Positions 10,600 to 22,300 of a DNA stretch of 64,000 bases are shown here, piece after piece. The notes below the pieces were generated by a model. It was not told the origin of the DNA and did not search any database. It worked only from the letters and a program-made list of their open reading frames with translations. The first letter of the stretch is position 1. Every line of letters begins with the position of its first letter. Source of the DNA: Flaveria trinervia (taxonomy: Eukaryota; Streptophyta; Magnoliopsida; Asterales; Asteraceae); the NCBI GenBank assembly GCA_025506515.1, contig CM046453.1, positions 33,905,190 to 33,969,189 of the forward strand. Direction: 5' to 3'. Position numbers and translations under genes: made by a program.

Positions 10600-13406
10600 T
10601 TAAAGAAGCAGATTTTTTACAAAAGAAAATATTAACCAATTTTGTCAATTTATTCCCAAAAAAATTCCTATTAGAGGATCTTTGAATCAAAGGGCAATTT
10701 TTGATAAGATGATCCTCTTCACCACATCTGAAACAATGATGTTTGAATCTGGTCGATGATGTGATGAGGTAAAAATAGGATCAATAATAATCTCCTCATC
10801 ACATTCAGACAAACTAGAATCAACATCACTGAATGTCTCATACATCTCATGATGTTTTTGTTTATTTGAATCAGAGTTCTTCTTGTCAAAATCAAAACGT
10901 GATTCTTCTGACAAATCAGTAAAACTCATACCATTGGTACCAGTGTCAGATAAAGACGAACTACATTTTTCTGATGATGTCATATTTAATGGTATGAAAG
11001 ATGGAATAGGTTAAGAAAAGAACTTTTCGAAAGAATTAATTTTAAGTTGCTCAGTTGTTTTAGGAGAAACATCAGATTCATTGCATTCATTACCAGAACA
11101 AAAATCATCACTATCATGATTTGAAGTACAAGATGAAATAGAACTATCAAGAGAACATGAGACATTCAAGTCTGTTACATTTGAACTAGAAACAAACACT
11201 GAATTTAAACTAGACTTATTATCTAAAACAGACTGCTGATTGTCAGGTGTACTAGAACTAGTGCATCCAAGCCCACTAGTTGGTCCATAGTCGTAGTCTT
11301 CACGAATGTACTTAGAGTTATTCCCGACTAAACCTGCAGACATACTGTCAGTATCTGATTTGATTAAATCATTAGAAGGATGAGGAGCAGGCATAGGAGA
11401 ATAACAGTATGTACTAGGAGGAGGATAACCTGTACACTTTCATAACCCAAACCTGTTTTAATTCTTGCTCCCGCTTGTTGAGATTTACAAAGATCATCAT
11501 GTTTCATTCCAGAAATAGTCCATTATCTACCTTGACTGAAGTTTGCTTGCTTCAAATTCAGCAAGAGCAACTCGTTCAGTCAAAGTATTAACCTCTACAT
11601 TTCTTTCCAAAACAATTCTTTTTAAATGATCAGTTTCTTTTAAAGCCTCATTTAATTTCACAAAATATTTTGATTCATTTATTTTAAGTTCATCATTAAT
11701 TCGTTTTAAATCCTTTTCATTATCAATTAACAAACGATTAGCCTTATAAATCCCAAAAAGTCTAATTTTGCAAGCAGATAAGCACATATCCTGTATTACC
11801 TCATAAGGAAGTCCCATTACCATCCTTTCGGCAGCTAAAGCTTTATTGCACATGCATGCTGGAGTACTTGATTTCCTTTCCTCACATAGCGGCGCCGCAT
11901 CATCCTTCTCTTTTCCTTTCATAGCTTTTGAATTCCTTTCTTCATCTGAACCTGTAATTTCCTCTTTGTCCTCTCCATCTGCCTTCTCTTCTTTCTCCTT
12001 TACTGAAGATTCATTTGCTCCTTTGAATTCCTTGAACAGCACAAATCCATCTTTATCAACTTCCATCTCATCACTTTCCACAACCTCAACAACTAACGCG
12101 TGATTTATTTCAGATCTTGTTTCTTCCACCTCCACACTCCGTCAAAGTTTGAGATCAAAGCTGACTCTTTTTTGAATTTCCTCTTCCTTTTCTTTCTCTG
12201 CTGTCAATCTTGGTACTCCATGTTACTAGGATCTGTGGCAATTGGTAATGGACATTGACGTTTAAAATGTCCCAATTGTTTACAGTTAAAGCACCTCAAT
12301 TTTGACTTATCAAATCCTAGTTTTGAGGTAGATGATTGACCACCAAAGTTTTTTCTTCCTGTTCTTTCCATGAATCTCCTGGCTCTTAAAGTTAACATCA
12401 CCATTTGCCATTGAATGTCAGTTTCTTCTAAATCATCAGGATCAACCTGATGCACATCCTCTATAGTCATTCCTTTACCTTTCAATTCACCAGCAACAAG
12501 AGCTTCATAGCTTTGAACAAACATTCCATAAAGAGCCATTGTTTCAGATGAAATTGAAGTTTCAGCATTCACCTTAGAATTTCCCAATTCTTTTCCAACA
12601 TGATTACTACCACTCGAAAAATTACTTGTATTGCTCCCTCCTTGAATTGGATTTTGAATGTGAGAGTTTGCAGCGGATGACAACAAGCAGCATTTTGAGA
12701 AAACCCAGATGTGGGCATCATAGTCTGGTTAAATTCTCTTCTTTTCATATCCAACTCAAAAGATTTCAACTTGTTAATGATATCCATCAGCTTATAATCA
12801 GTAAAACCTCTTTCTTGTTTGAGCATCCTCACTTGAAGACTCCACTGTGGTGGAAGAGAATCGAGAAGCCTGTTAACTTGTTCACTGTTGTAGAGTCTTT
12901 CATCATACTTCTTCAGAGTGCTTGAGACGGTTAAGAAACGATTTGTCAGATCTGTCAAACTTTCATTCTTGTATCCTACAAACGAATTGAACTCCTTTTC
13001 AGCTTGAATACTCTTGTCTTTCACCAGATCTGCATTCCCATCATAGAATTCACAGAGAGCATCATAAAGAGTTTAGCATTTTTATGCTCTGCAAAACGAT
13101 TGTAGATATCTGGAGCCAAGCAGAGAGTTAGAGCACCAAAAGCTTTTTGATCACGATTAATCAGTTTCAGATCTCTTTCAGTATAAGAAGATGGGTCTTT
13201 GTTCTGAGAAACGACATCACCAACCGTAACCGTAGGTATATGAGGACCTGAATTAATCGATTCCCATTGATTATGATCTGTGTAGAAAAAGAAAGCTTTG
13301 AGACATCTCTTCCAATCTTCAAAATTATCTCCATTAATAGTCTTGGAGGTCTATTAGGAGCAACACTTTTAAGATCCGCAAGTGTAAGAGTAGTTAATTT
13401 CGACAT
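10600..13406 (-). pseudogene. Element A gag (extended Sirevirus type)
   Basis: Capsid/nucleocapsid polyprotein. The start at 13406 (MSKLTTLTLADL) suits the position 625 bp inside the 5' LTR. A gag-capsid region runs through 13400-12700 (EQVNRLLDSLP, MLKQERGFTDYKLMDIINKL). The first CCHC knuckle, CFNCKQLGHFKRQC, is at 12252-12293. Next come an acidic Glu/Asp/Lys segment and a coiled-coil-like stretch (12135-11527, with LPYEVIQDMCLSACKI and LFGIYKANRLL), a Ser-rich acidic linker (11394-10690), and a second knuckle CFRCGEEDHLIKNC at 10694-10735. A gag C-terminal extension with a coiled coil is a known Sirevirus trait. Frame changes at about 13170, 12690 and 12140 split it. Confidence 0.87.
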
Positions 13407-13830
13407 GATAGTTTCGGCAGAAAAATTGATAATTTCGCTGACAAATTCGCTAACAAATTCGCTGAAAGAGGTGACTTGGCTAACAGTTTCGCTGAAACAA
13501 TACTATCGCAGATACTTTCGCAAAAACAGACACTTTCGCTTGCAACTTTCGGCAGCACTTTCACTTGAACAGAGACAACAATTGCTTAGTTTGGCTGCTA
13601 AATTCGCAGGAAACAAGCTTGAACTTTCGTTCAAAAATAGATTCGGCAGCAATTTCGCTTGATGATTGGTCAAAAACACTAATGAACTTTCGTTCAAGGG
13701 AATACTTTCGCTGAAACTCTAGAAAACAACTTCTGATCCAAAATAACTCATAATTTCGCTGAATGAAGATGACAGTTTCGCTGTAAGAACAATAATTTCG
13801 TTGTTCGATCTCAAAACCCTTTTTCACCTC
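13400..13830 (-). repeat. TTTCGCT word cluster over element A leader and gag start
   Basis: Words such as GTTTCGCTGA, TTTCGCAGA and ACTTTCGTTC recur roughly every 15-30 bp upstream of and across the gag start. The F leader has the same arrangement at 30890-31080. Confidence 0.8.
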
Positions 13831-14015
13831 AAAATCAATCTGAAATCATCCAAATCTCAATGAATTTGAGATCTGATGATTGTAGAATCTTCCTCAATCA
13901 AGAACAAGCATAATTCAATCAATTTCATGCCAAAAACAGCTGATAATCCAATGAAAATTGATTGAAACTAGATATTGACTAAAACCACAAAAACTCAACA
14001 AATCAAGAGCACTAA

Positions 14016-14028
14016 GGCTCTGATACCA
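14016..14028 (-). other. Element A primer-binding site (initiator tRNA-Met)
   Basis: Minus strand reads TGGTATCAGAGCC, complementary to the 3' end of plant initiator tRNA-Met, three bases from the 5' LTR edge at 14032. Confidence 0.93.
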
Positions 14029-14031
14029 TAT

Positions 14032-14551
14032 TGTTGGTCCATGTGATCGATGAACAGTACAATTGATAGGATAATTTGATCAATATCAAACACACAATCC
14101 AATAACAACAATTGAGAAGTGAATATGATGAATCAAGACATAATTGGTACTCAAATGAACAAACTCACTCAATAACAATAAGCACAATTGTATTTCAATG
14201 AAGTAACTGCTTAGAAATGGTAGCTTGCAACAGAATTCCACGATTAGGGTTTTGCAAGCTTACCCTACAAAGAGAAATGACAATAGTATATATAGCAGTC
14301 ATAGATTCGCTGATAGTTTCGCTACCAGCGAAACTGTCATGCCGAAACTATAGTTTCGCCCGGCAGAACACAAGTTCGCCGGGTAAACCAAAACAACAAA
14401 CTGTGAGCGAATGTATAGATTCGCTCACAGTTTCGCTGGACTGCCAAAACTGCTAATTACAAACAAAATACAAAATGAAACTAACTAAAGTCCTATTACA
14501 ATGTAAAGTAAACATCTATACTAAAGTGAGTCCAACCTAACATGATCTTCA
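14032..14551 (-). repeat. Element A 5' LTR
   Basis: Partner of 1996-2513. In transcription order it has the word cluster and then TATATATA at 14294-14287, the likely TATA box. The cluster holds three inverted repeats in a row: AGTTTCGCT/AGCGAAACT with a 3-bp loop (14315-14335), the perfect palindrome CGAAACTATAGTTTCG (14343-14358), and CTGTGAGCGAAT/ATTCGCTCACAG with a 6-bp loop (14401-14430). All lie in U3 within about 140 bp upstream of the TATA box. Confidence 0.93.
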
Positions 14552-14556
14552 GTTTC

Positions 14557-16700
14557 CATCTTCATCTTTGAAAATGATGTCGCAGTTCTTTTAGGGTGAA
14601 AACTACCTTTGGAATTGGGTGGTTCAGGTTGTGTTACAGTGATTCATAACTTATCAAACTTCTTCATGATGGTAGATTGATTTGAATATGAACTAGAACT
14701 CATTGTACAAGAGTTCAAGTTTCAGTCTTCAGCCTTAACCACTTCAAAACGTATAGAGATACAAACTTGCTTCTGCATAGAGTTAAAAGTGGCTTTCATC
14801 CCTTTAACCATCTTGGATTTTCTTTTGGCCTTCCTGATGAAGTTCTTCCTTTTAGATATAGTCATCCATCTTTCTTTCTCTCCTCAAAAGAATAGTGACC
14901 CATCTTAGGATACTCTTCTTCACTCTTCTCAGAGACATCCTTCACTGTATGCTTTTTATCCTCTTCACTCATGGGTCTATGAGGGGAAGCTCATCTTCAA
15001 AAGTTCCACACCTAGGAGATCTTGCAGACAAGATTGTGTGTGGAGGAGCTATCTTAGTAGATCCTAGTTCTTGCTTATTCTAATAACAAACTTTTGCATG
15101 CAAGAGTGAGGATATAATGTTCTTGAATATCTTTCATGAAGAACACATTCTTTTGCCTTGGCATTGCGTTTTCTAAAAAAATTACCATACTAACCATTGC
15201 CTATCATGTATCTAAAACAACCACTATCAATGATCCATACATTCTTGTTTGTTTTGGGTTATTCCTGTATAAATGAGTTGCTTAGTTATATATGGAAACC
15301 CAAACCACGTTGGTCTTAGGCTTATCAAAAGAAGTTGAGGACGATGCAATAATAACTGATCATGTTGTCATCTATTGAGGATCATTTGCTGATGTTAATG
15401 GAGAACTTTTACTCACTTGGTCTTTCTTTTTCTTCCACACCACCTTTGGAATTTTTGAATTACCTTTAATATTTCAAAAGTTTTGACAACTTCGGAAGTC
15501 TTGGAGACTGGATCTTTATAAGATCTTGCTATCACTACATCAGGCTTTAGTACTTCGGAAGTATTCCTTTCTTCTGAGACCGATTTTCCTTCCGAAGCCA
15601 AGTTTTCACTTCTCTTGTTCTTCCATTTGGAGCTTCCAAAAGGAAAAGAGTTTCCTCCTGAAGGTTGCTTCTTTTTCATTTTCTTAGATGTTTCTTTCTA
15701 GATCATGTGGATAGTAGGTTTAGGATTGTAGAAGCAATCCTTTTCAATAAGAAGTACTATCACACATAACAGTCTATTTTCTTCCTTCTAAGAGTCTTCC
15801 TTTGAGAAGAAAGCTAAACTTGATCAGTTTCCATTTCCATCTTCATCTTTGCAAATGGTGTGGTAGTTCTTTTAAGGTGAGAACTACCTTTGGAATTTGG
15901 TGGTTCAGGTTGTGTAGTAGTGATACACAACTGGTCAACCTTCTTCATGATGCTAAGATGATTTGAACATGAACTAGAACTCCTGGTACTAGAGTTCAAG
16001 TTTTAGTCTTAGGCCATAACTACTTCAAAACTTGTAGAGATAAAATCTTGCTTCTCCATAATGTTATAAGTGGCCTTGGTCTCTTGACCCTTCTTGGATT
16101 TTCTTTTGGTCTTCCGCATCAGGTTCAACTTAGTCATCCTGTGTTTGTTTCTCTCCTTAGGATAATAGTGACCCATCTTAGGATGCTCTTCTTCACTCTT
16201 CTTAGAGACATCCTTCACTATCTCCTCTTCATTCTCTTCATTCTTTGGTTCTATGAAGGGAAACTCATGTTCACAAGTTCCACAACTAGGAGATCATGCA
16301 GACAAGATTATGTGTGGAGGAGGTATCCTAGTAGATCTTAGTCCTTGCTTATTCTAATAACAAACTTTTGCATGCAAGGATGAGGATATAATGTTCTTGA
16401 ATATCTCTTCTACAGAAAAACATTTTTCTACCCTAGCGTTGCATTTTGTAAAAAATTTGCAGTAGTGTACCATGTTCTGTCATGTGTCTGGAGCAACCAC
16501 TATCAATGATCCATACATTCTTGTTTGTCTTGAGTTATTCTTGTACAAAAAGGATGTTTAGTTAAATTTGGCATGTTGGTCTTGGGCTCATCAAAAGAAG
16601 TTGAGGATGATGCAATAGTAATTGATCATGTTGTCATCTTTTGAGGATCATTTGCTGATGTTGATGGAGAACTTTTAGAATGTCTTGGAGACTGGACCTT
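14557..16700 (-). pseudogene. H part 2: tandemly repeated gag-protease fragment, copies 1 (rest), 2 and 3
   Basis: Continuation of H beyond element A. The rest of copy 1 runs to about 15080; copy 2 is about 15080-16360; copy 3 is about 16360-16700, cut by G-LTR2. Landmarks repeat at about 1.28 kb: TTCTAATAACAAACTTTTGC at 15078 and 16353, and the protease box, which reads Asp-Ser-Gly with CFRYMIG in copy 2 (about 15210-15230) and Asp-Ser-Gly with CSRHMT in copy 3 (about 16480-16500). Words such as ACTTCGGAAGT mark it as D-family. No intact frame remains. Confidence 0.75.
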
Positions 16701-17984
16701 TGTAACACCCGGATATTTTTAGAAAACTCAAACAAAAGAATAAAGTGAAGAAAAAGAAAGAAAAGATATATTACCCAAGTTAATGGGTAAAAAGTGTAAA
16801 AAGGACAAAATCTTTAAAAGTTGGTGAATAAAGCAACATCGCCGCCCATGTTGCCTATTCACATAAACTCTCGGGTTTTAAAGAGAGAGAGAGAGAGAGA
16901 AAGAAGGCTGAAGTTCGGATATTTTGAAGAAAAAGAGTAGAATTTTGGAATCAAGGTAAGAATTCATGATTTTCAGATGTTCTTAACTGGCTTTATCCTC
17001 GGGTGTATGCTTATGTGTGTTTGTGTGTTCGATCGTGTGTGTTTTGGTGGGTTCCTAGGTGGTTGAATTCAATTGCAATCGAGTTTGTAAGAAGTCAAAC
17101 CTAAGAGGCTATAAGGTGAGTTCTAGAAGCCCCTTTTTACTTGTTTTAAACCGCTTTGGGGTTGAAAATGCATGTATGAACGTTTTATAAAAGTGGGGTT
17201 TTAGAGCAGTATGTGTGTATGTATGTGATTTCGGGTGGGGTTTGATTTTGGGCTATGTATATGTTTGATGATATTATGGTTGTGTTTCTAAGGCTTAGAA
17301 TGTATGACTTAAGCTTAGAACATGATAAGTGATGTTCGGGGACTGAATTATGATGATAAGTGTCAATTAGACTACCCATGCGCCTAAACAGTGGCCCATG
17401 CGCCTAGCAGAAATAACTGCTTAAGTGTTCGATGCGCCTAAAACCTCATGCGCCTAATTAGTACTCATGTGCCTAGAATAGGTTGAAATTGGCTAAGTGT
17501 TCACACACCCAGATAGCTCATGCACCTAGGCACTCATGCATGAAAATAGTGCCCATGCGCCTAGAATTGCCCAGAATAGACTAAATGTTGCTCATGCGCC
17601 CCAATAGTGCCAATGGCCTGAAAGTTACCCATGCGCCTAAGTGTTCCTCATGCGCCTAAAAGGCCATGTGCCTGCATAGTGCCCATGCGCCTAAGGACAT
17701 AGAATATTTTATGTTTTTTTGGGGGGAAATGTGAAATGTAGGCTTTGTCTCGGGAGGTACCTAGGGGCTATGTAAGTTGAGTTTTCGAAGTCATAGATGA
17801 TGTGATGGGTGATGTATGATGAGGTATGATTGATGCTTATGCATGATGGTATGTATGATGTATGTTATGCATGTATGATGGTCACTTGTATGACGATGTG
17901 TGTATGTTCATGTTGATGTTGTTTATTATGTATGTTTATATTTCCCGTGACTTATGTGTTATAGTTATGAAAGAAATGATAAAT
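16701..17984 (+). mobile_element. G-LTR2: Ty3/gypsy LTR fragment
   Basis: Starts sharply with TGTAACACCCGG after H sequence (GACTGGACCTT) and shares its TGTAACACC start, layout and TGATG/TGTATG-rich 3' part with the G2 LTR. A (GA)n run lies at 16881-16900. A word array occupies 17375-17700. It ends at 17984 against the presumed F LTR; no internal gypsy sequence or second end is visible. It could be a solo LTR split by F or the 5' LTR of a larger element. Confidence 0.75.
17375..17700 (+). repeat. Array of CATGCGCCTAA words in G-LTR2
   Basis: CCATGCGCCTA and near variants (CATGTGCCTA, CATGCACCTA) recur at irregular spacing of about 15-35 bp, mixed with AGTGCC. The G2 LTR has CGTGCGAATG words at the equivalent place and G1 has AGCGAAACT words, so the LTR backbone is shared but the array content is not. 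Confidence 0.8.
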
Positions 17985-18373
17985 TGTTATAGCTGTACAA
18001 GATAGTGTATATTATCAACACAGTCAAAGTGAACAAAAGTTAACGTCACGATCAAAGTCAACGCAAATGTCAAACCGGACAAGTTCAAAATGAAGAACCG
18101 AGACGAGACGTTGAAGATTTAGATGACTAGGAGTTTTATTGTAATAAATAAATTTTGTGTGAACAAAATATATTTTATCTTGTTTTTAGTCATTTTTGTG
18201 CTTCATATGTAATTTTACATTATTTAGCCTAAGTCTAGGAAGTTAAGTGCAATTAGTGAATATTAGTCTAGACTATAAATATGTTAATTCTCATTAGTGT
18301 TGATTGATGGTTGAATGACCAATAGATTGAGGGTTACATGTAAACATATTTTTCAATCTAATTGAAGATCAAA
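17985..18373 (+). repeat. Element F 5' LTR, left part
   Basis: Non-coding. Presumed start is TGTTATAGCTGTACAAG at 17985. A TATA-type box TATAAAT is at 18274-18280. Element B splits this LTR at 18373, and it resumes after the duplicated TCAAA at 30473. The start is inferred only from TG and loss of gypsy similarity. Confidence 0.55.
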
Positions 18374-18464
18374 TGTTGGACCAAAAGAACCAATGAGCCA
18401 GATCAGAAAAACCTTTAAGTCCCACAGACATCAAAATAACTGAAGTGATCTACAACAGCTGAAG

Positions 18465-18612
18465 ACAAAGTCCGAAGACAAAGTCTGAAGACAAAGTCTG
18501 AAGACAAAGTCTGAAGACAAAGTCTGAAGACAAAGTCTGAAGACAAAGTCTGAAGACAAAGTCTGAAGACAAAGTCTGAAGACAAAGTCTGAAGACAAAG
18601 TCTGAAGACAAC
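18465..18612 (+). repeat. 13-bp minisatellite in element B 5' LTR
   Basis: About eleven head-to-tail copies of TGAAGACAAAGTC with almost no variation, followed by a variant with CAACTGC. The 3' LTR counterpart at about 29789-29970 has a different count and interspersed CAACTGC variants. Open frames on the minus strand here only translate the repeat. Confidence 0.95.
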
Positions 18613-18736
18613 TGCTGAAGAAAAAGTCTGAAGATCAAGTTCTCAGAAGTTGTCACAACAGCTGAAGTAGTTCTCTTTAGTAGTTGTGATGGTTTACATT
18701 TCAGTAGTTTGTAATCAGTAGTTTTATGTTATGTAA

Positions 18737-18766
18737 AACATCTGAAGTTCTTATACTTCAGATGTT
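18737..18766 (+). promoter_or_regulatory. 12-bp-arm inverted repeat in element B U3
   Basis: AACATCTGAAGT, 6-bp loop, ACTTCAGATGTT: perfect arms. The arm contains CTGAAG, the core of the element's repeated word. The 3' LTR copy (about 30077-30106) has one arm substitution. Confidence 0.8.
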
Positions 18767-18897
18767 ATAACTTCAGTAGTTATAATGTTAGTTTATACTT
18801 AGCTTTTAATGAAGGTCTCCTCAGTTGTTATGGACATCTTTAGTAGTTTAGTTTAATTTCAGTTGTTTGTATAAATTAGTTTGATGTCACTATCATG

Positions 18898-18929
18898 TGA
18901 CGTCAGCTGATGTCACATTCCTTATAAAA
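18898..18929 (+). promoter_or_regulatory. Element B LTR promoter: TGACGTCA box and TATA box
   Basis: TGACGTCA at 18898-18905 is a perfect palindrome of the bZIP (CRE/TGACG) type; TGATGTCAC follows at 18908. TATAAAA at 18923-18929 lies inside the inverted repeat ATTCCTT/AAGGAAT. The 3' LTR keeps the box (30239-30246) and TATAAAA (30264-30270). Response to a bZIP factor is an inference. Confidence 0.7.
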
Positions 18930-19123
18930 GGAATATTGACCTAATTTCCCTCTACGGGAAGTTTGTGCATGAATGAAAACATTCTTTTTGCACAAAACTC
19001 TCTCCATAACTGTTACTGTTTGATTGAATATTCATACTATTCTTGCTAGAATTTCGTCTAATTCGTGTGCTATTCCGCTACAAATCCTAATCTAATTGAT
19101 CAAACTAGATCTCGATCCCTCCA

Positions 19124-19139
19124 ATGGTATCATAGATGG
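19124..19139 (+). other. Element B primer-binding site, altered
   Basis: ATGGTATCATAGATGG immediately follows the 5' LTR. It matches the usual TGGTATCAGAGC for nine bases and then departs, so the initiator-tRNA site has decayed. Confidence 0.75.
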
Positions 19140-19349
19140 TTAATCATTGATTGATTTAACAATTGATCATTGAAACTGTTCTTTTGATATCTTAGTTTGA
19201 TCGAATTAGCAAATTTGCAAGAATTATCGAGTTTGTTTTTCTGTTGCTTCCTGTGAATCAATTTGAGATTCTTCTTGTTTCAAACTGTGTTGTTGAGTTT
19301 TTGAGTTAGATCTGTTAAACTCTTATTAAACCGGTTTGAATTAGTGAAA

Positions 19350-22300
19350 ATGGCTGCATCAATCAATGATCCTCACAATACTGGCTCCTCAACAAAGCCT
19401 CTGATGCTTGTTAGGAGTGAGTACAACATATGGCAACGACGAATGCTCCATCACCTGTCTGTTAATAGTTCAGGTTGTTGGAAATCTGTGGTTCATGGAC
19501 CATATAAGCCTATGGTGAGTAATTCGGAAACCAATGAAACGATTCCGAAGAAGAAAGAGCAATATTCACATGAAGATCTGAAACTGTTTGAACTTGAGGC
19601 TTAAGCCCATGGAATTCTGGGCATGGCACTACCTAATGAAATCTATTATGGACTTATGCATCATGAATCTGCTCATGACCTCTGGGTTGCTCTGAAAGAA
19701 CAATTTGGAGGAACTGATGTGGTCTTAGCAAACAATAGACAAATCCTTGCCCAGCAATATGAGACATTCTCTCATAGAAAGGGTAAGTCACTATTTTAAC
19801 AATTTGAGCGATTCTCCTGTTTGATATCTGAGTTGAAAATGGTTAAACATGAATATACAAACAGTCAGATGAACAACAAATTTCTCAGATCCCTGCCTGA
19901 GAGATGGGACACATATACCATTGTCCTACGCTCCAGTGCAAATATTGATAATCTATCTCTCACCCAACTTCATGGAAAACTACTAACATTTGAAAGAAAG
20001 ATAGAACAGAAAAGAAAACTAACAACATCTAGGAAGCTCACTGATGATTTTGTACCAGGGAATACTGCACTGGTTGGTCATGAGTCAGAATATGCTACAT
20101 TAGAAAGTTCCTATGATGAGCATATTGATTTCTCTTCAAATAGTGGAGATCATGCTTTTGCTGGTATTAATTGTAATTCAGCATGTAATAGTGACAATCT
20201 GTGCTTTTTGATGGATGATTTGAAAGGAATTGCTAATGATGATTTGGAAGAGATGGATATTTTAAGCCAAATGGCATTAGTTAATATCAGATCTCAAAAA
20301 TTTTACAAAATGACAGGTAGAAAATTCCCTGGTCTCTCTAGAAAAATCAAAGTTGGTTTTGACAAGAGCAAGTTGAGGTGTCACAAGTGCCATAGACTTG
20401 GACATTTTGCAAGAGAGTGTAGATCATCTGGATCTAACTCTTCTGCATCCTTTGTGACCTTTCCAAGCAATAATTCACAAAACAAAAGGCAACATTCTAC
20501 CAGTTCTGTTCATTATTCACAAAATGAATCATCTCCTGCATATTTTGTTCCTCAAGGTCAAATGTCATATCCTTATCCCTGTTTTTACATGCCACAGTCC
20601 AATCAGGTTCCTGTACCCATAGCTCAACAATCACATGCCCTACCTCAGCCTCCACCATCTCAATCAAGTCAACAATCTCAATCTCAATCTCAATCACAAC
20701 AAAGCTTTTTCACTCCTGGTGTTGTTGACTGGAGTAGTTTACCAGATGATCTTTCTGGTTATTCTGAACAAATGTTTTCTGGTGCTCGTCAACATGGTGG
20801 TGAAAATCCTTTTTGAAATCTTGCTCTTATGGCGCTGGAGTCTACTGGTGGTTCAAGCTCAAATGCTTCATCATCACAGGTACCGCAAGTATCTTCTGAG
20901 GCTATGGCCAAGTTGTGTTCTGAGTCATGCATAGCTACTTTTGCCTCAATTAGAGAAGCAAATGTAGCTTTAATTAATCAAAATCTTGACCTAGAGAAAG
21001 TGATTTTCAAAAGAAAAGCTGAGTTTGAGTCTGTTTTAAAAGAAAAAGATGATGAGATTTACAAATTAAAATGCCAAATCACTGATGAAAAGGCTAAGGT
21101 AGAGGTCATTTTAAAAAATCACAAGAGTCTCAAAAAAACATTTGCAGCTACTCAAGTGGAGTGTGAACGCTAGGTAACATCTTGCAACGGGTTTGAAATG
21201 CTTCTCATAAGCAAACTGCTTCAAGTGTGAAGTTTGGGATTGGATATAATCACACTGAACCTCCTAAAGATTTTACTCCCAAGACAGAAGTAAAATCTAA
21301 GGTGAAATCAATTCCCAAACCACATCATCAAGTGTCTCATCCTCAAGTGATAATGTACAATCAGAGGATGAAGTCAGTAATAGTACCTAAGCTAATCAGT
21401 CTACTGATGGTCTTACTGCTGATGAACATATGATCAAAGAAAAGCTGAGTACTTCAGGTCTTGTCTCAAAAGGTATTCAAAGTACTCAAGAGCAAGTAAC
21501 AACACCTGAAGAACATTTCAAGCCAAATGGAACCAAACATGGTTTGACAATTGCTGAAGAATCTATCAGGAAATCCAAATGTACTAATAGAAAATCTCTA
21601 AAGAACAAGTCTTCAGTTGTTACAAATCCTTCAGTACTTTACATAAGTACTGAGATGAAGAAAGTACTGAAGAACACACCTTCAGTAGTTTCATCTTCTT
21701 CAGCAGCTGATCAATAGAAGATGAAGAAAAAGCCATGTGAAATATGTGGTCTATTCAATCATCTCACTGATGAATGTTGGTATAGAAAGGGTTCCAAATT
21801 TAACAAGAATAAAATCATTAAATAGCAAATTAATAAAATGAAAGATGAATTTGAAACCAAGTTTGTGCCACAAACATCTCAACCTGATTAACCAAAGTCT
21901 TCACAAAAATCTAAACAGAAGAAATAGGTTTATCATAAAATAGCTGAAACTAATCCTCAAAGAGTATCAATACAACAGACTAAGTCTGTGTCTTTCAAAA
22001 AAGAGGACATTATGTCTCACAGGAACCATTCACAAACAAGTACCGATGTGTCTGCTGAACTGAAAGCTTTAACAACCAATCAGACACAACTTATTATCAT
22101 GGTTCAACATCTGTTGGGGAGAGTTAACCAAATAGATGTACTTGTGATTAAACCACTGAAAAGGAAAACTAAGCCAAAATCAAAGAATCCTTTTTAGCAC
22201 CATCTCCATCTTCAAAGGCTGTTAATCATGACAAATCAGTTAGTATAAAAGTTGTTGATGAGAACAGACCCACAACCAAAAAGGTTTGGGTCTCAAAACC
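19350..22300 (+). pseudogene. Element B gag (extended Sirevirus type)
   Basis: Gag starts at ATG 19350 (MAASINDPHN), 226 bp past the LTR. The N-terminal capsid region has EYNIWQRRMLHHL (DUF4219-like) and then a UBN2-type region (NNKFLRSLPERWDTYTIVL, about 19870-19935). Stops occur at 19602 and about 19797. The first knuckle, CHKCHRLGHFARECR, lies at 20379-20423, followed by a Gln/Ser/Pro-rich segment (to about 20700), a coiled-coil-like region (20829-21173, ending near 21170), a linker with several CTGAAG/ACTTCAG words (21430-21715), and a second knuckle CEICGLFNHLTDEC at 21736-21777. The same two-knuckle plan occurs in A and D. Confidence 0.88.

Larger units (their letters stand above)
1996..14551 (-). 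mobile_element. Element A: complete-length Ty1/copia Sirevirus, defective
   Basis: Minus-strand element of 12556 bp bounded by LTRs of 518 and 520 bp. Target duplication is ATTTC at 1991-1995 and GTTTC at 14552-14556, one substitution apart; the empty site is preserved in the H duplicate at about 15820-15860, which supports ATTTC as the original. Order in the sense direction: 5' LTR (14551-14032), PBS, gag, protease, integrase, RT, RNase H, 2.2 kb spacer, third ORF, purine tract, 3' LTR. All coding parts contain stops or frameshifts, so it is not autonomous now. The LTRs differ at a small number of positions, so insertion is moderately old and younger than H. Confidence 0.93.
18374..19123 (+). 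repeat. Element B 5' LTR
   Basis: Starts TGTTGGACCAAAAG and ends GATCCCTCCA. It contains a 13-bp minisatellite, a 12-bp-arm inverted repeat of the element's word, a bZIP-type box and a TATA box, listed separately. Words of the TTCAGTAGTT type recur at 18660-18860. The 3' LTR has the same layout with a different minisatellite copy number. Confidence 0.95.

Noticed and set aside
16881..16900. (GA)n run as a regulatory GAGA element
   Set aside because: A short simple repeat in a degenerate LTR; no support beyond composition.
18450..18656. Minus-strand open frame with regular SDFVFRLCLQTL repeats (also 29744-29997)
   Set aside because: Translation of the 13-bp minisatellite in the B LTRs; the unit is not a multiple of three and the frame stays open only because the unit has no stop in any phase.
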